From: CAZKHG01 sp964552655
GTDB lineage: Bacteria > Bacteroidota > Bacteroidia > Bacteroidales > Tenuifilaceae
Assembly: GCA_964552655.1 (NCBI GenBank)
Contig: CAZKHG010000045.1
Span: 1-28,379, forward strand
Reading direction: 5' to 3'
Length of the DNA stretch: 28,379 nucleotides
Part shown: positions 23,071 through 28,379 of the stretch, piece by piece
Position numbering within the stretch: position 1 is the stretch's first letter
Layout of the letters: every line of letters begins with the position of its first letter
Notes under the pieces: generated by a model
What the model was told of the DNA's origin: nothing
The model's database searches: none
The model's input: only the letters and a program-made list of their open reading frames with translations
Translations under genes and position numbers: made by a program

Positions 23071-25218
23071 TTATTTCTGTTCCACCTCTTTTATAGATAG
23101 CTGTATTCTTTTTCGGGCTACATCTACCTCAAGAACTTTAACCATCACATGTTGATGCAGTTTTACCACATCATTCGGGTTGGAGATGAATTTATTGGCC
23201 AACTGCGAAATATGCACTAACCCATCCTGTTTAACCCCAATATCCACAAACGCCCCAAAATTTGTGATGTTTGTTACTATGCCTGGTAAAACCATACCAG
23301 GTATAAGATCATCAATTTTATAAATTCCATCAGCGAATTCAAAAACCTTAATCCCTTTTCGGGGATCGCGTCCCGGTTTTGCCAACTCCTGAAGAATATC
23401 ATTGAGGGTTAGGATCCCAACTTCATCACTTACATATTTTTCGGGTTCAATTTTGCTTCTCAGCGTTTCGTCCTTTAGCAGATCTTGGATTGTGCAACCA
23501 ATGTCTTTCGCCATTCTTTCAACAATATGGTAGCTCTCTGGGTGAACAGCGCTATTATCTAACGGGTTTTTGGCAGCAGGAATCCTTAGAAAACCGGCAC
23601 ATTGTTCGAATGCTTTTTCACCCAAACGTGCTACTTTTTTAAGTTCTGTCCTACTTGTAAAAGGTCCATTTTTGGTTCGATGTTCAATGATATTTTTAGC
23701 GAGTTGTGGTCCAAGTCCGGAGACATAAGTAAGTAAATGTTTACTGGCGGTATTAAGGTTTACCCCTACGTGGTTTACGCAGCTTTCCACAACCTGATCA
23801 AGACCTGATTTAAGTTTATTCTGATCAACATCGTGCTGATACTGTCCAACACCTATCGATTTTGGATCGATTTTAACCAGCTCTGCCAGTGGATCCATTA
23901 ACCTTCTTCCAATTGATACAGCCCCACGGACAGTAACATCGTACTCAGGAAATTCTTCCCGGGCTACTGATGAAGCCGAGTAAACCGATGCTCCATCCTC
24001 GCTTACAACAAAGACCCTAACATCACGGTTAAAACGGATATGTTTAATCAAATTTTCAGTTTCCCGACCGGCGGTGCCATTCCCAACGGCAATTGCATCA
24101 ACTTTAAAAGTTTCAACCAATGACGATATTTTGCTCATGGCTTTTCCCGCTTCGTTCTGGGGTGGGTGAGGGTAAATGGTTTCGTTGTGAATGAGGTTGC
24201 CCTGCGGATCGAGACAAACCAGCTTGCAGCCAGTTCTATATCCAGGGTCAATGGCAAGTACAACTTTTTGTCCCAATGGAGGTGAAAGCAGGAGTTGCCT
24301 TAAATTTTCTGAAAAAACCCTGATAGCTTCTTCATCAGCTTTTTCTTTAATATCTGAGGTAAATTCGTTCTCAATGGAGGGTTCTATCAACCGTTTATAG
24401 CTATCCTCTATGGCAAGCCCCACTTGGGTTTGTGCTTCCCCTTTCCCTTTCACAAATGACCGTTGCAGCTCATCAATCACATCGCCTGAGGGTGGCGTAA
24501 TTGACACTTTCAAAAATCCCTCTTCCTGTCCCCGCCGCATAGCCATAAACCGGTGCGATGCACACTTTTTTACCTCCTCCTCGTAGCTGAAATAATCGGT
24601 GTATTTTACCCCTTCGTCCTCTTTATTCTTTACAACCTTTGAATGAATAATTGCACCCTTTCTGAAATGACGGCGAACAATATTTCTGGCTTTTTCATCC
24701 TCACTGATCCATTCAGCAATAATATCACGGGCTCCCTGAAGTGCTTCATCAACATCTGCAACCTGATCATTAATATAACTTTCAGCTTTTCCAACAATAT
24801 CTTTCTCAAGCTGTTTATAAATGATTTCTGCCAAGGGTTCTAACCCCTTTTCCTTTGCAATTGTAGCTTTGGTTCTGCGTTTGGGCTTGTAGGGTAAGTA
24901 GATGTCTTCTAGTTCAGTAGGATCGTAACAGTTAACAATTCTGTTTTTCAGTTCATCGGTTAGCTTCCCTTGTTCCTCAATGGTTTTAAGAACCGTCTCC
25001 TTCCTCTTGTCCAGTTCGAGGTATTTAACCGATAATTCCCTGATGGAGCTAATCTGAACCTCATCCAGATTAGCGGTTTGCTCTTTCCTATACCGGCTAA
25101 TAAATGGGATGGTTGAACCCTCGTTGAGCAGCCTGATCGTATTAGATACTTGTTTATAGTTGAGCGATAACTCTCTTGCAATTATTTCTATGTGTTTACC
25201 GATATCGATAGTTTCCAT
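23071..25218 (-). CDS. tex: Tex-family transcription accessory protein (S1 RNA-binding)
   Basis: This 715-residue protein has the full Tex layout. It has an N-terminal helical Tex_N region (about 1-190, with TIPFISRYRKEQTANLDEVQI and DIYLPYKPKRRTKATIAKEKGLEPLA). A YqgF/RNase-H-like domain (about 320-450) shows VVLAIDPGYRTGCKLVCLD and DAIAVGNGTAGRETE. Helix-hairpin-helix motifs follow (about 485-560; NTASKHLLTYVSGLGPQLAKNI), then an S1 domain (about 640-710; GMVLPGIVTNITNFGAFVDIGVKQDGLVHISQL). Tex binds RNA and affects transcription and RNA stability. I chose the ATG at 25218 (METIDIGKH), the family start; the ATG at 25320 would add a 34-residue hydrophobic, poorly coding extension through the leader. 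Confidence 0.96.
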   Translation of the reverse strand: METIDIGKHIEIIARELSLNYKQVSNTIRLLNEGSTIPFISRYRKEQTANLDEVQISSIRELSVKYLELDKRKETVLKTIEEQGKLTDELKNRIVNCYDPTELEDIYLPYKPKRRTKATIAKEKGLEPLAEIIYKQLEKDIVGKAESYINDQVADVDEALQGARDIIAEWISEDEKARNIVRRHFRKGAIIHSKVVKNKEDEGVKYTDYFSYEEEVKKCASHRFMAMRRGQEEGFLKVSITPPSGDVIDELQRSFVKGKGEAQTQVGLAIEDSYKRLIEPSIENEFTSDIKEKADEEAIRVFSENLRQLLLSPPLGQKVVLAIDPGYRTGCKLVCLDPQGNLIHNETIYPHPPQNEAGKAMSKISSLVETFKVDAIAVGNGTAGRETENLIKHIRFNRDVRVFVVSEDGASVYSASSVAREEFPEYDVTVRGAVSIGRRLMDPLAELVKIDPKSIGVGQYQHDVDQNKLKSGLDQVVESCVNHVGVNLNTASKHLLTYVSGLGPQLAKNIIEHRTKNGPFTSRTELKKVARLGEKAFEQCAGFLRIPAAKNPLDNSAVHPESYHIVERMAKDIGCTIQDLLKDETLRSKIEPEKYVSDEVGILTLNDILQELAKPGRDPRKGIKVFEFADGIYKIDDLIPGMVLPGIVTNITNFGAFVDIGVKQDGLVHISQLANKFISNPNDVVKLHQHVMVKVLEVDVARKRIQLSIKEVEQK

Positions 25219-25332
25219 TGAGTTTGTTTTGAAATACAAATGAACAAAAAAGCCTCTGAAAAGTGAAAATATTCGTAATAAATAGATATAACGGAACATT
25301 ATTCCAGCGCTTATAAACATTAAATATTTATA

Positions 25333-25361
25333 TTTACCCTCAATTCCAAATACTAATTTTG
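25333..25361 (+). promoter_or_regulatory. Candidate promoter of the phosphomannomutase gene
   Basis: TTTA (25333-25336) and TAATTTTG (25354-25361, exact TANNTTTG) are separated by 17 nt, the same spacing as at the DUF2795 and surface-protein genes. The -7 element ends 43 nt before the ATG at 25405. Confidence 0.45.
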
Positions 25362-25373
25362 AATTTTCAATTG

Positions 25374-25401
25374 TAAATTATAAATTATAAATTATCAATT
25401 A
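25374..25401 (+). repeat. Heptamer tandem repeat (TAAATTA x3 plus TCAATTA) in the gene leader
   Basis: Three exact copies of TAAATTA (25374-25380, 25381-25387, 25388-25394) and one variant TCAATTA (25395-25401) fill the leader between the -7 element and the ATG at 25405. A change of copy number by slippage would alter leader length but not the coding frame. Confidence 0.85.
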
Positions 25402-25404
25402 TAT

Positions 25405-26754
25405 ATGGCCGCTTTTCATGCATACGATATCCGTGGCATCTACAATAAGGATTTTAACAAGGATGATGCCTATAAAATCGGATTTTTTCTGGTTGATTTG
25501 CTGAAAGTTGATAAAATTCTGGTTGGTCGCGATGCCCGAGTTTCGTCCGATGAGATTTTTGAATATCTTTCAAAAGGAATAAATGATGCCGGGGCTGATG
25601 TATATAACCTAGGGTTAGCAACAACACCAATGGTTTACTATGCCACTGCAAAAAACGGTTTCAATGCATCTGTTCAAATAACCGCCTCGCACAACCCGCG
25701 TGAGTACAATGGAATGAAAGTTTCCAGAGAAAATGCCCTGCCGGTAGGATACGATTCAGGTTTAAAAGAGATTGAGGCTAAGATCAAGAATAAGGTGGAG
25801 ATTAAGATTGAGCCTAGGAGAGGGAAGATTATCAATTTGGATATCAAGCAGGAGTACCTTGCATTTTTAAAGGGATTTAAAGGGGATTACTCCAACCTAA
25901 AAATCGGGATTGATTGTTCAAACGGAATGGCTGCTCTGCTTATTAAAGAGTTACTTGGGAATGATCCAGTTTATATTTACGATGAATTGGATGGAACCTT
26001 CCCGAACCATGAGGCAAATCCACTTGTACCAGAGAATGTTGTAGATCTGCAAAATTTAGTTCGAAAGAACAAATGTGATGTAGGTATCATCTTTGATGGG
26101 GATGGCGATAGGGTGATGTTTGTGGATGAGAACTCCCGTTTTATTTCACCGGATTTGATGATTGCTGTTCTTGGCCACTATTTTCTGGAAGAAAAAGGTT
26201 TGAAAGGTAATGTTTTACAGGATATCAGAACTTCGAAAGCCGTTGGTGAATATATATCACCAATGGGCGCTACCATGAATACCTGGCGTGTTGGTCGCGC
26301 CTTTGCTGCCCATAAGCTGCGCGAGATAGACGGAATCTATGGAGGCGAGCTGGCAGGGCATTACTACTTCCGCGATTTCTACTATTCTGATTCAGGTTTA
26401 CTGGCTTGTTTGCTGATATTAAATGTGATCAGCAAAATGAAAAAGCAGGGAATTGCTGTATCAAAGCTAATATCAGGAATAGAGACCTATGCCAATTCTG
26501 GAGAAATTAACTTTAAAATTGAGAAAAAGAGAGAAGCGATGGATGCTGTAAGAGATTATTTCCTAAGTGAAGAGAAAGCCACCGCTTCGTTCGATTTTGA
26601 TGGTTACCGTGTTGAATTCCCCGATTGGTGGTTTAATATTCGTCCTTCAAATACTGAGCCTTACTTGCGTTTTATAGCAGAGGCAAAAACAAAGGAAATG
26701 CTCGATGAAAAAGTGAATAGAGTCAAAGAAATAATATCAAATCTTAAGCCCTAA
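25405..26754 (+). CDS. manB: Phosphomannomutase/phosphoglucomutase
   Basis: This 449-residue enzyme of the alpha-D-phosphohexomutase superfamily interconverts hexose-6-phosphate and hexose-1-phosphate, feeding GDP-mannose or UDP-glucose synthesis. It has the phosphoserine loop TASHNPREYNGMK (serine about 95), the metal-binding loop IIFDGDGDRVMFVDE (about 228-242), the sugar-specificity loop GGELAGHYYFRDFYYSDSG and the phosphate-binding loop RPSNTEPYLRF. The GEMSGHxFF-type loop reads GELAGHYYF, so the choice between mannose and glucose cannot be settled from sequence. The length and domain order are standard. The ATG is at 25405, after an AT-rich leader with a tandem heptamer. It is divergent from tex and convergent with the small basic protein. 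Confidence 0.95.
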   Translation: MAAFHAYDIRGIYNKDFNKDDAYKIGFFLVDLLKVDKILVGRDARVSSDEIFEYLSKGINDAGADVYNLGLATTPMVYYATAKNGFNASVQITASHNPREYNGMKVSRENALPVGYDSGLKEIEAKIKNKVEIKIEPRRGKIINLDIKQEYLAFLKGFKGDYSNLKIGIDCSNGMAALLIKELLGNDPVYIYDELDGTFPNHEANPLVPENVVDLQNLVRKNKCDVGIIFDGDGDRVMFVDENSRFISPDLMIAVLGHYFLEEKGLKGNVLQDIRTSKAVGEYISPMGATMNTWRVGRAFAAHKLREIDGIYGGELAGHYYFRDFYYSDSGLLACLLILNVISKMKKQGIAVSKLISGIETYANSGEINFKIEKKREAMDAVRDYFLSEEKATASFDFDGYRVEFPDWWFNIRPSNTEPYLRFIAEAKTKEMLDEKVNRVKEIISNLKP

Positions 26755-26760
26755 AGATAA

Positions 26761-26808
26761 TTTAACCACAAAGAACACTAAGTAACCTTAGAGCCCTTTG
26801 TGGTTAAA
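26761..26808. terminator. Nested fold-back hairpin, probable bidirectional terminator
   Basis: TTTAACCACAAAG (26761-26773) pairs with CTTTGTGGTTAAA (26796-26808) over 13 bp. Inside the loop CTAAG (26778-26782) pairs with CTTAG (26787-26791) around a TAAC loop. It lies between convergent genes, with T-rich sequence on the minus-strand side. It shares CTTAG-GCC-TTTGTG with the element at 23009-23060, so it may be a dispersed repeat as well as a terminator. Confidence 0.65.
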
Positions 26809-26835
26809 AAATCATCTGTAATTTTAAAAAAAAAA

Positions 26836-27066
26836 TTAATCTTGTTTTATTGGATCAAGCTCTTCTTTATTGCTTTGCATTGTTTTCTCAACAGGTGGTT
26901 CAGAGGTAATGTTACCAAACTTATCAACATAAGCAATCATATTCTCGAAACTTTTCCCGGTTGAGTTCTCCTTCCGTTCCTGTTTCTTCTGCTCTTTTTC
27001 CTTACGTTTTTTAAGTCGCAATTCGGTTTTTTGCTTCTTAATGTACTTGTTGTTTGGTCCTGCCAT
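26836..27066 (-). CDS. Small Lys/Glu-rich protein like the N-terminal module of Bacteroidota cold-shock proteins
   Basis: This 76-residue protein starts at the ATG at 27066. Residues 1-37 are densely charged and basic (NKYIKKQKTELRLKKRKEKE, then QKKQERKENS); residues 38-60 read FENMIAYVDKFGNITSEPP. That MxAYVDxxGNIT--PP pattern after a Lys/Glu-rich helix is what I recall from the N-terminal extension of many Bacteroidota cold-shock-domain proteins. Here the ORF stops without the cold-shock domain and none follows downstream. It begins 11 nt after the stop of the DEAD-box helicase gene and is clearly in its operon, which suggests an RNA-related role. This is inference from context; the biochemical function is unknown. 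Confidence 0.8.
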   Translation of the reverse strand: MAGPNNKYIKKQKTELRLKKRKEKEQKKQERKENSTGKSFENMIAYVDKFGNITSEPPVEKTMQSNKEELDPIKQD

Positions 27067-27077
27067 GTGTTGATAGT

Positions 27078-28283
27078 TTAATTTATAAAGGTAATAGCCT
27101 TCCCTGATTCACCAGCCCTTCCGGTTCTGCCAATCCGGTGTATATAGCTGTCCATATTCTTTGGCTGCTGGTAGTTGATTACGTGCGATACATTTGAGAT
27201 ATCTAGCCCTCTGGCCGCAACATCAGTGGCAACCAGTACTTTAATCTTCTGAGTCTTAAATGAGTTTAACGCGTTAATCCTATAGTTTTGTGATTTATTC
27301 CCGTGAATCTCATCGGCTTTAATGCCTGCTCTGCGCAGATCACTGCAAATCTTGCTTACCCAGCGTTTGGTTTCTGCAAAAACAAGCACCTTTTCAAATG
27401 ATTCATCATTGATCATTTTAAGCAGTACATCCATTTTTCTTTCCCCGCTCTTTACCATAACAATATCCTGGTCAATGGTATCAGGGCTGATGTTGCCATC
27501 TCTTACACGCACCTCCACCGGATTTTCCAGCAGATTATCAATTAGCTTGCGCTGTTGCTTTTCTTCTGTGGCCGAGAACAGGATGGTTTGCTTACGGCTT
27601 TTCATCCCGTCAACAAGGCGCTGAATATCCCTTGAGAAGCCCATGTCCAAAAGCCTGTCGAACTCATCGAGCACTAGTACCGAGAAGTTGTTTAGGTTTA
27701 ACGCCCTTTGCCTTACCATATCGGTTATACGGCCAGGGGTGCCAATAACAATATGGCTCGATCGCCTTAAATTGTTGATATCCCGGTGAACGCTTGTTCC
27801 TCCTATTAAACAAGTGCTGTAGAGCTTCAACCCTTTGGCAATGCTTACAAACTCGCTTTCAATTTGCAGGGCAAGTTCCCGGGTAGGTGAAATAATCAGC
27901 ACCTGGAATGCAGGTTTTTGTTCAAGCAGGTTGTTGATCATTGGGATCAGAAAAGCACCTGTTTTCCCTGTTCCGGTTTGCGCCAGGCCCATCAGGTCGT
28001 TACCGCTCATAATAGCTTCTAGGGTCTTGTCCTGAATCTCAGTGGGTGATTCATAACCCTTTTGCAAGAGATTATTTATAATACCCTGATTTATTGGCAG
28101 ATCTTTGATAAGACGAGTCGCAGTGTATTTATGATCTTCTTTCAGCTCGGCTTTTTTTACAAACATGTTCGGGTCTATCCCGTTGGTCTTAATTTTTGTA
28201 CTTGCAGAATACCTGACATTGGCAGGGTTTTTAAAAGTAAAGTACTGTTTTCCCCTGTTTCCGGAGAATCTTCTTTTTTCCAT
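27078..28283 (-). CDS. DEAD-box RNA helicase (RhlE-like, DEFD variant)
   Basis: This 401-residue helicase reads from the ATG at 28283 (MEKRRFSGNRGK). A longer start at 28325 would add 14 non-conserved residues and is rejected. A basic N-terminal tail of about 60 residues precedes the Q motif (GYESPTEIQ). The ATP-binding motif AQTGTGKT, PTRELALQ, GTPGR, motif II LDEFDRLLDMGF, SAT, VLVFAETKRWV, ATDVAARGLDI and HRIGRTGRAG are all present. Motif II is DEFD rather than DEAD, a variant I associate with Bacteroidota helicases. The protein ends right after ESGKAITFIN, with no basic C-terminal tail. Such enzymes remodel RNA, often at low temperature, and the neighbouring cold-shock-like small protein fits that. 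Confidence 0.94.
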   Translation of the reverse strand: MEKRRFSGNRGKQYFTFKNPANVRYSASTKIKTNGIDPNMFVKKAELKEDHKYTATRLIKDLPINQGIINNLLQKGYESPTEIQDKTLEAIMSGNDLMGLAQTGTGKTGAFLIPMINNLLEQKPAFQVLIISPTRELALQIESEFVSIAKGLKLYSTCLIGGTSVHRDINNLRRSSHIVIGTPGRITDMVRQRALNLNNFSVLVLDEFDRLLDMGFSRDIQRLVDGMKSRKQTILFSATEEKQQRKLIDNLLENPVEVRVRDGNISPDTIDQDIVMVKSGERKMDVLLKMINDESFEKVLVFAETKRWVSKICSDLRRAGIKADEIHGNKSQNYRINALNSFKTQKIKVLVATDVAARGLDISNVSHVINYQQPKNMDSYIHRIGRTGRAGESGKAITFIN

Positions 28284-28379
28284 TTTTATTTTGGTTAATG
28301 CCGCTGATACTAACATTAACCACATATCTGTTCAAAGGGGTAATGTTTCTTTGGCGTAAATATTATTCAGCGTAAACTA

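Noticed and set aside
25219..25320. 34-residue N-terminal extension of Tex
   Set aside because: It is hydrophobic and aromatic-rich, unlike the Tex family; METIDIGKH at 25218 is the expected start.
28284..28325. 14-residue N-terminal extension of the DEAD-box helicase
   Set aside because: The segment MWLMLVSAALTKIK is unlike the basic tail that follows; the ATG at 28283 is the better start.
1..28379. CRISPR array, transposase/insertion sequence, tRNA or rRNA genes, defence locus
   Set aside because: No regularly spaced repeats, no transposase or nuclease-like ORF with terminal inverted repeats and no cloverleaf or rRNA-like sequence was recognised on either strand by eye.

Overview
The window looks like a Bacteroidota chromosome segment, probably from a Bacteroidales- or Marinilabiliales-like free-living lineage. 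The evidence is AT-rich intergenic DNA, starts without Shine-Dalgarno sequences, several exact matches to the Bacteroidota -7 element TANNTTTG, FISUMP/DUF1566 surface modules, a DUF2795 protein, an LPP20/DUF4384 protein and a DEFD-type DEAD-box helicase. The species assignment is inference; no rRNA or tRNA gene is present.

Positions 1-11059 (all minus strand) form an accessory, carbohydrate- and surface-related block. In transcription order it holds a secreted glycoside-hydrolase-like protein fused to a C-terminal FGE-sulfatase (SUMF1) domain, a membrane-anchored glycogen-debranching-like six-hairpin glycosidase, and a very large mosaic surface protein. The last runs off the left edge and combines DUF1566 x2, an FN3-like domain, FISUMP, a beta-helix, a starch-binding-like domain and an InlB-type repeat. 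No SusC/SusD pair, sulfatase or regulator lies beside them in the window.

Positions 11357-13254 (plus) are a compact exbB-exbD-tonB energy-transduction operon whose last gene overlaps tail to tail with a TSUP permease. Positions 13246-15559 hold the permease, a PH-like membrane protein, a 61-residue membrane protein and a VOC/glyoxalase-fold protein.

Positions 15735-28283 are mainly housekeeping genes. They are glyA (minus); a SAM methyltransferase, an ABC ATPase and a PduO-type cobalamin adenosyltransferase (plus, the last two overlapping by one base); a DUF2795 gene with its own promoter and terminator; an LPP20/DUF4384 periplasmic protein; gmk and yicC; the transcription accessory protein Tex; a phosphomannomutase/phosphoglucomutase; and a cold-shock-like pair consisting of a DEAD-box helicase and a small basic protein.

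No CRISPR array, insertion sequence, prophage or defence locus was seen. The least ordinary parts are the left-hand surface block, the glycosidase-FGE fusion that lacks the FGE catalytic cysteines, the detached cold-shock-protein N-terminal module, and a pair of related fold-back intergenic sequences.
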